Origin: 3107 sp965216225
Lineage (GTDB): Bacteria > Pseudomonadota > Alphaproteobacteria > Rhodobacterales > Rhodobacteraceae
DNA: 64,000 nucleotides
Assembly: GCA_965216225.1 (NCBI GenBank)
Contig: CBDCFF010000027.1
Location: 98,221 to 162,220 of the forward strand
Direction: 5' to 3'
How positions within the stretch are numbered: the first letter of the stretch is position 1; every line of letters starts with the position of its first letter. This document shows positions 16,767-25,298 of this stretch, piece after piece. The position numbers were made by a program, and so were the translations under genes. The notes under the pieces were generated by a model. That model was not told where the DNA came from and made no database searches. It was given only the letters and a program-made list of their open reading frames with translations.

Positions 16767-17371
16767 TGCGCATCCTCCTGCTTTTCATCGCCCGGCAGGA
16801 TGTATTTGGCCCCTTCCCACGGCGACATGAAATCAAACTGCCGGTATTCCTGCACAAGGCTGACCGGTTCATAGACCACACGTTTGAGCGCCTCGTCATA
16901 GCGCACTTCGGTATGGCCGGTGGTGGGGAAATCCTTGCGCAGCGGATGGCCGCGGAAACCGTAATCGGTCAGGATGCGGCGCAGGTCCGGGTGGCCGAAG
17001 AAAAGGATGCCGAACATGTCGAAGACTTCGCGTTCGAACCAGTTGGCCGAGGGGTGGACGGACACGATCGACGGCATCATCTCATCCTCGCGAACCGCAG
17101 CGCGAAGGCGGATGCGCTGGTTCCGGTACATCGACAGGAAGTGATGGACCACATCAAAGCGCCGGTCGCGCGAAGGGTGATCGACCGCCGTGATGTCCAC
17201 CAGCGTGGAAAACCTGCACCGCCGATCCGATTTCAGAAACCCGGCCAGCGCGGGCAGCGCGCGCGCCACGACATCGACGGTCAGTTCACCATGGGCAACC
17301 TCATGACCGATCACCGCATCGGACTGCTTCAGTTCAAGATACGCACCAAGTTCCCGCAACGCCTCAGACAT
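16763..17371 (-). CDS. nuoC: NADH-quinone oxidoreductase subunit C
   Basis: NuoC (202 aa) is the 30-kDa peripheral subunit without cofactors that contacts NuoD. The diagnostic signature EREVFDMFGILFFGHPDLRR followed by ILTDYGFRGHPLRKDFP lies near residues 113-148. NuoC and NuoD are separate here, unlike the enterobacterial fusion. It starts 11 nt after the nuoB stop. Confidence 0.97.
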   Translation of the reverse strand: MSEALRELGAYLELKQSDAVIGHEVAHGELTVDVVARALPALAGFLKSDRRCRFSTLVDITAVDHPSRDRRFDVVHHFLSMYRNQRIRLRAAVREDEMMPSIVSVHPSANWFEREVFDMFGILFFGHPDLRRILTDYGFRGHPLRKDFPTTGHTEVRYDEALKRVVYEPVSLVQEYRQFDFMSPWEGAKYILPGDEKQEDAQ

Positions 17372-17382
17372 GGCAGCCCCCT

Positions 17383-17910
17383 TTACCTTGTGATCGTGCC
17401 GGTGCGGCGGATCCTGCGTTGCAGTTGCAGCAGGCCATACAGCAGCGCCTCTGCCGTCGGCGGGCAGCCGGGCACATAGACATCGACCGGCACGATCCTG
17501 TCACAGCCGCGCACGACGGAATAGCTGTAATGATAATAGCCGCCGCCATTGGCGCAGGATCCCATGGAAACGACATAGCGCGGTTCCGGCATCTGGTCGT
17601 AAACCTTGCGCAGCGCCGGGGCCATCTTGTTGGTGAGCGTACCGGCAACGATCATCAGGTCGGACTGGCGCGGAGAGGCGCGCGGCGCCGTCCCGAAACG
17701 CTCCAGATCATAGCGGGGCATGGATGTGTGCATCATCTCGACCGCGCAACAGGCCAGGCCGAAGGTCATCCAGTGCAGCGAACCGGTGCGCGCCCAGTTG
17801 ATGATGTCCTCGGTCGAGGTCAGCAGGAAGCCCTTGTCCTGAAGCTCCCGGCTGATTTCCCGGGTCGCGACCTCCCTGTCGGGGCCTGCGGTGATTGCCG
17901 GCGCGCTCAT
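17383..17910 (-). CDS. nuoB: NADH-quinone oxidoreductase subunit B
   Basis: NuoB (175 aa) carries the terminal [4Fe-4S] cluster N2 that reduces quinone. The unusual adjacent cysteines C54-C55 (GLACCAVEMM) plus C119 (GSCANGGG) and C149 (VPGCPP) are the N2 ligands. I chose the ATG at 17908-17910 because it overlaps the nuoA stop as ATGA and gives the normal length; codons further upstream lie inside nuoA. Confidence 0.97.
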   Translation of the reverse strand: MSAPAITAGPDREVATREISRELQDKGFLLTSTEDIINWARTGSLHWMTFGLACCAVEMMHTSMPRYDLERFGTAPRASPRQSDLMIVAGTLTNKMAPALRKVYDQMPEPRYVVSMGSCANGGGYYHYSYSVVRGCDRIVPVDVYVPGCPPTAEALLYGLLQLQRRIRRTGTITR

Positions 17911-18272
17911 TGCCATTCCAGCGCCCCCTTCTTCCATTCATAGGCGAAGCCGATGGTCAGAACGGCCAGAAACACCATCATCGACCAGAACCCGACCAGC
18001 CCCACATCCCTGAACGCGACCGCCCAGGGGAACAAGAAAGCGATTTCAAGGTCGAAAATGATGAACAGGATCGCCACAAGGCAGAAACGGACATCGAATT
18101 TCATCCGGGCATCGTCAAACGCATTGAATCCGCATTCATACGCGCTGACTTTTTCGGGGTCGGGATTGCGGACGGCAAGGATGACAGCGGCAAGGATCAG
18201 GACAGCCCCCAAACCGATTGCCAGCCCGAGGAAAACGAGGATCGGCAGATACTCTCTCAGCAGGTCTTCCAC
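17907..18272 (-). CDS. nuoA: NADH-quinone oxidoreductase subunit A, first gene of the nuo operon
   Basis: NuoA (121 aa) has three membrane helices and the conserved loop YECGFNAFDDARMKFDVRFCLVAILFIIFDLEIAF, with the cysteine that marks the active/deactive switch in the mitochondrial homologue. The start is GTG at 18270-18272 with AAGGAG six nt upstream. It is the first structural gene; a promoter candidate lies about 45-75 nt upstream in the short recN-nuoA spacer. Confidence 0.97.
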   Translation of the reverse strand: MEDLLREYLPILVFLGLAIGLGAVLILAAVILAVRNPDPEKVSAYECGFNAFDDARMKFDVRFCLVAILFIIFDLEIAFLFPWAVAFRDVGLVGFWSMMVFLAVLTIGFAYEWKKGALEWQ

Positions 18273-18316
18273 GTTTGGCTCCTTGTTGGGGTCAGGCGCA
18301 AGGCTCGGCTTTTCCG

Positions 18317-18345
18317 GGTGTAAACGGGGACCATGGCGGGGTCAA
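18317..18345 (-). promoter_or_regulatory. candidate sigma-70 promoter for the nuo operon
   Basis: On the minus strand TTGACC (18340-18345) and TACACC (18317-18322) are separated by 17 nt. The -35 box matches consensus at five of six bases; the -10 box is weak. It is the only good pair in the 131-nt recN-nuoA spacer. Read-through from recN is also possible because no strong terminator is visible after recN. Confidence 0.45.
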
Positions 18346-18403
18346 CCAAAGGCGGGCGGGAAAATGGTCGCATCAGTAAGGAAATCGCCGGGTCCGGGCG
18401 GCA

Positions 18404-20059
18404 TCAGCCTTGCAGCAGGGCGGCGGCGGCGGCGCGCGCCTGCGGGGTGACGGTATCGCCCGACAGCATCCGCGCCAGTTCATCGACGCGCATATTCGCA
18501 TCCAGCGGCGTCACGACCGACAGCGTTCGACCGGCCTCGATCCTCTTGCTGACCTGCCAGTGATGCGCCGCCAGCGCCGCGACCTGCGGCGAATGGGTGA
18601 CGACAAGCACCTGCGCCCCGTCGGCCAAGGCTTTCAGCCGACGACCGACCGCATCGGCGGTGGCCCCACCGACGCCACGGTCGATTTCATCGAAAATCAT
18701 CGTCACGCCGCCGTTGCCCGCACTCAGGCAGACCTTCAGCGCCAGAAGAAACCGGCTGAGTTCCCCACCCGATGCGATCCGGTTGAGATGCCCGCCCGGC
18801 GCACCCGGATTCGCCGTCACGGTAAATGCGACACCGTCGATCCCCTCGGGACCGGGCTCGGCAGGGGCGATCTCCACCGCAAAGATGGCGCGCTCCATTT
18901 TCAGCGGCGGCAGTTCCGAAGCCATGGCCGCGCCAAGCCTGACCGCAGCGCTCTTTCGCATCGCGCTCAGGTCGTGGGAGCGCGCGCGATACTGTTCCCG
19001 CGCCGCCGCCAGATCCGTTTCAAGGCGGCTCAGGTGGTCGGCGCCATCCCCGATGGCTTCAAGCCGCGCCCTCAGTTCGTCCGAAAAGGTCGAGAGTTCG
19101 TCAGGCGGCACACCATGTTTTCGCGCCAGTGCGCGGATGGCGAACAGGCGTTCTTCCACCATTTCCAGTTCAGCCGTATCAAAGCTAAGGCTGTCCAGGC
19201 AACGCTCCACACCCTGCCGGGCTTCGGCCAGTTCATTCAGCGCCCGGCCCAGGGCCTCGATGGTCTCCGCCAGAAGATCGCCGGCTGCGTCATCAGCGCC
19301 CTCCAGCCAGCGCAAGGCATCCGTGGTCATGCCTTCCGCACCGTCGGAGCCGAGAATCTGCGCGGCGCGCGCAATATCTTCGCGAACCCGGCCCGCCGCC
19401 TGCATCAACCGGCGTTTCGCGCCCAGGCTTTCGTCTTCGCCGGGTTCCGCAGCCAGGGTATCCAGTTCAGCGACCGCGTGGCGCAGGAACCCTTCCTCCG
19501 ATCTGGCCGCCTCCTGCCGTATCCCGGCCGCATCCAGCGCGTCTTGCGCCTGCGACACCTGCCGCCACGAAATGCGCACATCCGGGAGCTGCGAAGAAAG
19601 CCCGGCGAATTCGTCCAGCAACCGGCGATGCCCGCGCGGATTCAGCAGCCCGCGGTCATCGTGCTGGCCATGAAGCTCTACCAGATGGCCCGACAGGGAT
19701 CGCAGCACCTCGCCGGACACCCGGCGATCATTGACCCAAGCGGTTTTGCGACCGTCAGCGCTGTTTACACGCCGAAAGATCAGTTCACCTTCGGCGGGCA
19801 CTCCCAATTCCGCCAGTTGCGCCTGCACCGGATGCCCGTCGCTGTCGGAAAGATCGAAAACCGCAGTGACTTCACCCTGCGCCGCGCCATTGCGCGTCAG
19901 CCCGGCAGGCCCGCGCCAGCCCAGCACGAAACCCAGCGCATCCAGAAGGATGGACTTTCCCGCGCCGGTCTCTCCGGTCAGCACATTCAGACCCGGCCTG
20001 AATTCCAGTTGCATCCGGTCAATGATCAGCATGTCCCGGATATCGAGACTCCTCAGCAT
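18404..20059 (-). CDS. recN: DNA repair protein RecN
   Basis: RecN (551 aa) is an SMC-like ATPase that acts early in recombinational repair of double-strand breaks. The N-terminal Walker A is LTGETGAGKSILLDAL (near residue 30), the central region is a long coiled coil, and the C-terminus has the ABC signature region LNRIASGGELSRFLLALK and Walker B TMIFDEIDRGVGG. The ATG at 20057-20059 has AGGGGG upstream; a TTG one codon earlier is less likely. It follows bamD by 12 nt. Confidence 0.95.
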   Translation of the reverse strand: MLRSLDIRDMLIIDRMQLEFRPGLNVLTGETGAGKSILLDALGFVLGWRGPAGLTRNGAAQGEVTAVFDLSDSDGHPVQAQLAELGVPAEGELIFRRVNSADGRKTAWVNDRRVSGEVLRSLSGHLVELHGQHDDRGLLNPRGHRRLLDEFAGLSSQLPDVRISWRQVSQAQDALDAAGIRQEAARSEEGFLRHAVAELDTLAAEPGEDESLGAKRRLMQAAGRVREDIARAAQILGSDGAEGMTTDALRWLEGADDAAGDLLAETIEALGRALNELAEARQGVERCLDSLSFDTAELEMVEERLFAIRALARKHGVPPDELSTFSDELRARLEAIGDGADHLSRLETDLAAAREQYRARSHDLSAMRKSAAVRLGAAMASELPPLKMERAIFAVEIAPAEPGPEGIDGVAFTVTANPGAPGGHLNRIASGGELSRFLLALKVCLSAGNGGVTMIFDEIDRGVGGATADAVGRRLKALADGAQVLVVTHSPQVAALAAHHWQVSKRIEAGRTLSVVTPLDANMRVDELARMLSGDTVTPQARAAAAALLQG

Positions 20060-20071
20060 CAACCATGCCCC

Positions 20072-20911
20072 CTAGAGCCATTCACCCCTGATCATCTGAC
20101 GATAGAGGCGCGCCAGCCAACCGTTGCCGCGCGCCCGTGGCTCCAGCCCCTGCCCTGTCAACAGCGCATGGCTGTCCTCATAGAACCCGGACGACCTGAA
20201 ATTGTGACCCAGGATCGCGCCGGCGGTCTGCGCCTCTTCCGCAAATCCCAGCGCAAGATAGCTTTCCACCAGTCTGTGCAGGGCCTCCGCGACGTGACTG
20301 GTGGTCTGAAACTCCTCCACCACGAGGCGGAACCGGTTGATTGCCGCAGTAAGGTGGCCGTGCTTGAGGTAGTAGCGCCCCACCTCCATCTCCTTGCCGG
20401 CAAGATGGTCAAAGGCCAGATCGAATTTCAGCATCGCGGAACGCGCGAAATCGCTTTCCGGGTAACGCTCGATTACAGTGCGCAGGGACTGAAGCGCCTC
20501 GAAGGTCAGCGCCTGGTCACGGCCGACATCCTCGATCTGATCGTAGTAGCCAAGCGCCAGAAGGTATTGCGCATAAGCGGCGTCTTCGGAGGCCGGATAG
20601 AAATCAATATAGCGCTGCGCGGTCGCCCGGCTGTTTTCATAGTCACGATCCCGATGATAGGCGAATGTCTGCATTATCAGGGCGCGCTTGGCGTATTCGG
20701 AATAGGGATAGAGTCTTTCGACTTCGCCGAACAGGCGCGCGGCCTCGTCGGCCCTGCGGCTGTTTTCCAGTTCGAATTCGGCGCGTTCGAAAATCTGCCG
20801 CGCCGTCAGATCCTCGATCGGCTCCTCCTGGTTGCCGCCGCAGGCGGACAACACCGCCATGAACGCCAATACCCCTGCCATTCTGCCAGAAGACCACAAG
20901 CTGCGCATCAT
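20072..20911 (-). CDS. bamD: outer membrane assembly lipoprotein BamD (ComL)
   Basis: BamD (279 aa) is the essential lipoprotein of the BAM complex that inserts beta-barrel proteins into the outer membrane. A signal peptide ends in the lipobox LSAC (Cys about 24) and is followed by TPR-like repeats (ARQIFERAEFELEN, AKRALIMQTFAYHRDRDYENS, AYAQYLLALGYYDQIEDVGRDQ), the last being a BamD hallmark. The start MMRSLWSSGR is preceded by AGGCGGG. The frame extends 22 codons upstream without a signal-peptide pattern. Confidence 0.93.
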   Translation of the reverse strand: MMRSLWSSGRMAGVLAFMAVLSACGGNQEEPIEDLTARQIFERAEFELENSRRADEAARLFGEVERLYPYSEYAKRALIMQTFAYHRDRDYENSRATAQRYIDFYPASEDAAYAQYLLALGYYDQIEDVGRDQALTFEALQSLRTVIERYPESDFARSAMLKFDLAFDHLAGKEMEVGRYYLKHGHLTAAINRFRLVVEEFQTTSHVAEALHRLVESYLALGFAEEAQTAGAILGHNFRSSGFYEDSHALLTGQGLEPRARGNGWLARLYRQMIRGEWL

Positions 20912-21022
20912 TGCCCGCCTACCCCGTATCCGATGACATGGGCTGAACGCCCATTTTTCCCTGCCATGTCCTAGCACAGAAAAATTCGGTGCAAAACGCC
21001 TTTACATGAAAATTTCGCCCGC

Positions 21023-21955
21023 TCAGACGTATGCGGGAATATCTGCCTGATGAATGCGGGGGCCAAGGCCGGGGCCGGACAGGTTTGCGGCCTGCGCCTC
21101 GTTGCAGATGATCACGCGAAACGCTTCCGGGTCGGCAAACAGCGCGCGCAGCAGTCTGTTGTTCAGCGCGTGCCCGGCACGATTGCCCGAATAGTACGCC
21201 TGAAGCGGCGCACCGGCAAGCGCCAGATCCCCGAACGCATCCAGCATCTTGTGGCGCACGGCTTCATCCTCGTACCGAAATCCGCCGGGGCTGAGAATCT
21301 CTGCCCCCCTGACCACGACTGCGTTCTTCAGAGTGCCGCCCAGGGCCAGACCCTTGCGACGCATGGCGTCTATGTCGCCTTCGCGGCAGAATGTCCGGCT
21401 GTCGTACAATTCGCGCACGAAGCTGCCATTGGCCATGTTCAGGGTCTTTTCCTGGCGCCCGATCGCCGCATCTTCGAAATCAATGCGAAATTCGATATGA
21501 AACATTTCGCTCGGTTCCAGCCTGGCCGTGGCCGGCCCATCATGCACCTCGACCGTTTTCAACACCCGAATCGCCCTGACCGGCGCGGGCAGTTTCCGAA
21601 TTTCGGCGGCCTCCAGACCTTCCACGAAATGTTTGGAACTGCCGTCCAGAATCGGAACCTCCGGCGCATCAAGTTCAACCAGCGCATTGTGGACCCCGCA
21701 ACCACGCAGCGCGGCCATGATGTGTTCGACTGTCGAAACCGCAACGCCGGAGTCGTTCAGGATGCGGGTGCAAAGCCGGGCGGTCGTATCAACGCCGTCC
21801 CAGCGTGCGGCAATCAGCCCATCGCCTGCGACATCGGTCCGGCGGAACCATATTCCGTATCCTGCCGGAGCCGGGCGAAGGATCATCCTGACAGGCTCGC
21901 CGCAGTGCAATCCCACCCCTCTGAAGGAAACCGATGATTTCAGCGTCGTCTGCAA
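21023..21955 (-). CDS. lpxC: UDP-3-O-acyl-N-acetylglucosamine deacetylase LpxC
   Basis: LpxC (310 aa) is the zinc amidase that makes the committed step of lipid A synthesis. Zinc ligands H78 (STVEHIMAAL), H235 and D239 (RHKMLDAFGD) and the general acid H262 are present. The start appears to be TTG at 21953-21955 (MQTTLKSSVSFRG), with GAGGA five nt upstream; an ATG just upstream is in another frame. lpxC after ftsZ is a common order in proteobacteria. Confidence 0.95.
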   Translation of the reverse strand: MQTTLKSSVSFRGVGLHCGEPVRMILRPAPAGYGIWFRRTDVAGDGLIAARWDGVDTTARLCTRILNDSGVAVSTVEHIMAALRGCGVHNALVELDAPEVPILDGSSKHFVEGLEAAEIRKLPAPVRAIRVLKTVEVHDGPATARLEPSEMFHIEFRIDFEDAAIGRQEKTLNMANGSFVRELYDSRTFCREGDIDAMRRKGLALGGTLKNAVVVRGAEILSPGGFRYEDEAVRHKMLDAFGDLALAGAPLQAYYSGNRAGHALNNRLLRALFADPEAFRVIICNEAQAANLSGPGLGPRIHQADIPAYV

Positions 21956-22122
21956 GACAGTCCTCTGTCATGGCGCCAGCACACATATCTTCCGGCATGT
22001 CGGACCTAACCGCGCGCCCGCGACATCTCAATTCAAACTTTGCAACGCTCTGAAACATCGCAATTCCGCATGAGCAAATAACCGCTTAGATGAAACCCCG
22101 ACAGCCCTTGACACGCTGTTTC

Positions 22123-22154
22123 AAAAAGAAAAAGGGCGGCTCCGGCCGCCCCTT
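22123..22154 (-). terminator. Rho-independent terminator after ftsZ
   Basis: On the minus strand, 23 nt after the ftsZ stop, a perfect 7-bp stem GGGCGGC/GCCGCCC with loop CGGA (22134-22151) is followed by TTTTTCTTTTT. This is the strongest intrinsic terminator in the dcw cluster and separates ftsZ from lpxC. Confidence 0.9.
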
Positions 22155-22176
22155 TCACAACTGCGCCGTTTCGCGG

Positions 22177-23754
22177 TCAGTTGGCCTGTCGGCGGAGAAA
22201 CGCCGGACATTCGATGCGCTCCTGCTCCGAATCGGTCTCTGCATCATCGTCGTAGGATTGCACTTTCGGCTGCTGACGCAATGTCGGTTGCTGGCGGCGC
22301 ATTGCCTCTTGCGGCTGCCCTGTCATCCGGTTGATCAGCTTATTGATGGCAAAGCGCGGGCGCTGTTCATCGCCTTCGGGGGCCGATGCCACAGGCCGCT
22401 GCGAAGATGCCGCGGCGCTTGCGCGCAATGGCTCGTTCGGCGCTTTCCGAACCGCAGCCTGCAACCGCGCCAGCGTCTCGGGCGACGGGGTTCCGGGCGA
22501 CGGGGCCCGGGATGCGGCGAACTCTGCCGCCCCGGTGTCCGCCATGGCCGCAGCCGCAGCCGCAGCCGCATCCTCGTCCTGCTGCGGGCGATAAGCCGGG
22601 GGTGGCAGACCGGCATCCCCGCCTTCCACCTCCGCCAGCGTTTCCCGTGCCGGTTCAAAGGTATCCCCGGCCTGCTCCATCTCTGCAAACAGCGAAGGCT
22701 CCACCGCCCGGAGGGGTTCGGCTTCGGCCTCCTGCTCTGCCGACGCGGCCGTCACGCGGCGCGGCATCGGGGCATCCCCGGCCGACAGGCTTGCATCAAT
22801 GCCGGTCGCCACGACCGAGACGCGCATGGCGTTTTCCATATCCGTATCGAGGGTCGAACCAACGATGATATTCGCTTCGGGATCGACTTCCTCGCGGATA
22901 CGGTTCGCGGCTTCGTCCAGTTCGAACAGGGTCATGTCATAGCCGCCGGTGATGTTGATCAGGACGCCCCTTGCCCCTTTCAGGCTGATCTCGTCCAGCA
23001 GCGGGTTGGCGATCGCCTTTTCGGCGGCCTTGACGGCGCGGTCCGCGCCCTCGGCCTCGCCAGTGCCCATCATCGCCTTGCCCATCTCGTCCATCACCGC
23101 ACGGACATCTGCGAAATCGAGGTTGATCAGGCCGGGGCGCACCATCAGATCGGTGACGCCCTTCACACCCTGATAAAGCACATCGTCCGCCATCGAGAAT
23201 GCTTCGGTAAAGGTCGTTTTCTCGTTCGCCAGCCGGAACAGGTTCTGGTTCGGAATGATGATCAGCGTATCGACGACCCTTTGCAGCGCCTCGACCCCGT
23301 CTTCGGCCTGGCGCATACGCTTGGTGCCTTCAAACTGGAAAGGCGTGGTCACGACGCCAACCGCCAGAACCCCCAGTTCGCGCGCCGCCTGCGCGATGAT
23401 CGGGGCCGCGCCGGTTCCGGTGCCGCCGCCCATGCCGGCGGTGATAAAGCACATGTGCGCGCCCGCCAGATGATCCACGATGTCTTCTATGGTTTCCTCG
23501 GCCGCGGCGGTGCCGACCTCCGGGCGCGCACCGGCGCCCAGACCTCCGGTCACTTTCACCCCCATCTGGATGCGCGCGTCCGAGCGGCTGGACTGCAACG
23601 CCTGGGCATCGGTGTTCGCGACGACGAAATCGACCCCCTCCAACAGCTTTTCGATCATGTTGTTGACCGCGTTGCCACCGGCGCCGCCGACGCCAAAAAC
23701 CGTGATCCGGGGTTTCAGTTCGTCATCTTCGGGAATCGTGAGGTTCAGTGTCAT
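22177..23754 (-). CDS. ftsZ: cell division protein FtsZ
   Basis: FtsZ (525 aa) is the tubulin-like GTPase that forms the division ring. Motifs are GVGGAGGNAVNNM (21-33), the GGGTGTG tubulin signature (109-115) and the T7 loop region NLDFADVRAVMDEMG. After the GTPase core (about residue 320) comes a long linker of about 180 residues rich in Ala, Glu and Pro, including an eight-alanine run. The conserved C-terminal peptide of the family follows (IECPAFLRRQAN, which binds FtsA and others). The long linker is typical of Alphaproteobacteria. Confidence 0.97.
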   Translation of the reverse strand: MTLNLTIPEDDELKPRITVFGVGGAGGNAVNNMIEKLLEGVDFVVANTDAQALQSSRSDARIQMGVKVTGGLGAGARPEVGTAAAEETIEDIVDHLAGAHMCFITAGMGGGTGTGAAPIIAQAARELGVLAVGVVTTPFQFEGTKRMRQAEDGVEALQRVVDTLIIIPNQNLFRLANEKTTFTEAFSMADDVLYQGVKGVTDLMVRPGLINLDFADVRAVMDEMGKAMMGTGEAEGADRAVKAAEKAIANPLLDEISLKGARGVLINITGGYDMTLFELDEAANRIREEVDPEANIIVGSTLDTDMENAMRVSVVATGIDASLSAGDAPMPRRVTAASAEQEAEAEPLRAVEPSLFAEMEQAGDTFEPARETLAEVEGGDAGLPPPAYRPQQDEDAAAAAAAAMADTGAAEFAASRAPSPGTPSPETLARLQAAVRKAPNEPLRASAAASSQRPVASAPEGDEQRPRFAINKLINRMTGQPQEAMRRQQPTLRQQPKVQSYDDDAETDSEQERIECPAFLRRQAN

Positions 23755-23960
23755 TTTTTTTCCGCCTGTATTTTTTCCGCCTGTATTTTCGTTTCCGGCC
23801 CCGATCCGACCCCGATCCCGGCCGCTTTACCCCCTGATCGGGGTAATCCTACCGTGACAAAGCCGCAACGTCACCAAAAAAACGTCGAAATACCACAAAA
23901 TGTGGTAAAATTTATACTCATTACGGCGGCATTTTGCCGTCTGCCCCCAGATATGGGGAA
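23755..23960 (-). promoter_or_regulatory. ftsA-ftsZ spacer: duplicated ribosome-binding region and a 17-bp dyad
   Basis: This 206-nt AT-richer spacer is long for the cluster. Next to the ftsZ ATG a 15-nt unit (AATACAGGCGGAAAA on the minus strand) is repeated in tandem, so the AGGCGG Shine-Dalgarno occurs twice. At 23891-23907 lies a perfect dyad TACCACA-N3-TGTGGTA, which looks like an operator or a small hairpin. A TATAAA-like box lies beside it. These features suggest separate control of ftsZ, but no factor can be named. Confidence 0.5.
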
Positions 23961-25298
23961 TTACCAGTTGTCCTTGAACCATTTTACCGCACGCCGCAGG
24001 GATCGCACCGGATACCTTCCCAGCGGAATCTCGAAATCCCAGAACTCGTCCTGCGGGCGCGTCGCAAACAGACACAACCCCACGGAGGATGAGAACGCAG
24101 GCCCCGTCGCCGCCTGCGGCAACCCTTTCACGCGAAGCGGGCGGCCAAGGCGCATCTGCTGGCCGAAGATGCGCGTCGCCAGCACATCCAGCCCCGGAAT
24201 CTGGCTGCCGCCGCCGGTCAGCACGATTTTCTGACCCGGCAAATGTTCAAAACCCGCCGCCTCCAGCCGCTCACGCGCGTCTTCCAGGATTTCCTGCACG
24301 CGCGGACGGATGATGCCGATCAGTTCGGCCCGGCTGGCAGTACGGCGGTCATGCTCCCAATCGCCGGTGTCGCCGCCGATCTCGATCATCTCGCGATCAT
24401 CCATGCCGGTCGCAACCACACCGCCATAGAAGGTCTTGATGCGCTCCGCCGTCGCCAGCGAAACCTGCAAGCCCTTGGAAATGTCAGAGGTGATGTGATC
24501 GCCGCCCAGACGAACCGTATCCGCATAGATCATGTGTTTCTTGATGAAGATCGACAGGCTGGTGGAGCCGCCGCCCATGTCGATGCAGGCCGCGCCCAGT
24601 TCCTGTTCGTCTTCCACCAGCGCCGACAGGGCTGACGCATAAGCCGAAGACGCCAGACCAGCCAGTTCGAGATCGCAGCGCTTGATGCAGTAAAGCAGGT
24701 TCTGCACCGCGCCGCCATCCACGGTCAGCATGTGCATGTCGGCCGCCAGCGTGTTGCCGATCTGCCCGCGCGGGTCGATCAGGCCCGAACGGTGGTCGAT
24801 CGTGAAATTGACCGGGTGCGCGTGCAGGACATCGCGCCCTTCCCCCATATCCGGCGCATTGCAGGCGGACAGAACCCGCGCCACGTCGGCCTCTGTCACC
24901 ACGCTGTCGTGCAACGCGACGTAACCCTCAAGCCCGTGAGAGCGGGGCCGCCCGCCCGAAAAACAGGCGATCACGTGATCGGCGCGCGTCTGCGCCATTT
25001 TCTGCGCCGCCTGAACCGCCGTGCGCACGGCGCGTTCGGTTTCCTGCATGGCGTCGATCTCTCCGAATCGCACGCCGCGGGACCGGGTCGTCGCCGCCCC
25101 GATCACCCGAAAGCCCGATTGCCCGGCAAGCGAACCGACGCCGTCTTCTTCACGAGACTGCCCGGGCCCGTCAAAGCGCAGGACAAGGCAGGCGATCTTG
25201 AAGGTGCCGATGTCGAGGATCGCCACCACCCCCCGCTGCATGGCCACCTTGCGGATGTTGCGCATCGCGCGTTGCGCCGCGAACAGATCGGTCATCAT
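23961..25298 (-). CDS. ftsA: cell division protein FtsA
   Basis: FtsA (445 aa) is the actin-like ATPase that tethers FtsZ to the membrane. ATP-site motifs include VAILDIGTFKIACLVLRF (near residue 25), AACIDMGGGSTSLSIF and VLTGGGSQIPG. The C-terminal amphipathic helix (SLRRAVKWFKDNW) is the membrane-targeting sequence. The ATG at 25296-25298 overlaps the ftsQ stop; the next codon is also ATG. Confidence 0.96.
   Translation of the reverse strand: MMTDLFAAQRAMRNIRKVAMQRGVVAILDIGTFKIACLVLRFDGPGQSREEDGVGSLAGQSGFRVIGAATTRSRGVRFGEIDAMQETERAVRTAVQAAQKMAQTRADHVIACFSGGRPRSHGLEGYVALHDSVVTEADVARVLSACNAPDMGEGRDVLHAHPVNFTIDHRSGLIDPRGQIGNTLAADMHMLTVDGGAVQNLLYCIKRCDLELAGLASSAYASALSALVEDEQELGAACIDMGGGSTSLSIFIKKHMIYADTVRLGGDHITSDISKGLQVSLATAERIKTFYGGVVATGMDDREMIEIGGDTGDWEHDRRTASRAELIGIIRPRVQEILEDARERLEAAGFEHLPGQKIVLTGGGSQIPGLDVLATRIFGQQMRLGRPLRVKGLPQAATGPAFSSSVGLCLFATRPQDEFWDFEIPLGRYPVRSLRRAVKWFKDNW

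Noticed and set aside
18410..20974. An 854-codon plus-strand frame opposite recN and bamD
   Set aside because: Antisense of two well-supported genes, with compositional bias only.
22090..24234. A 714-codon plus-strand frame opposite ftsZ
   Set aside because: It begins in the ftsZ terminator and mirrors ftsZ; no recognisable protein features.
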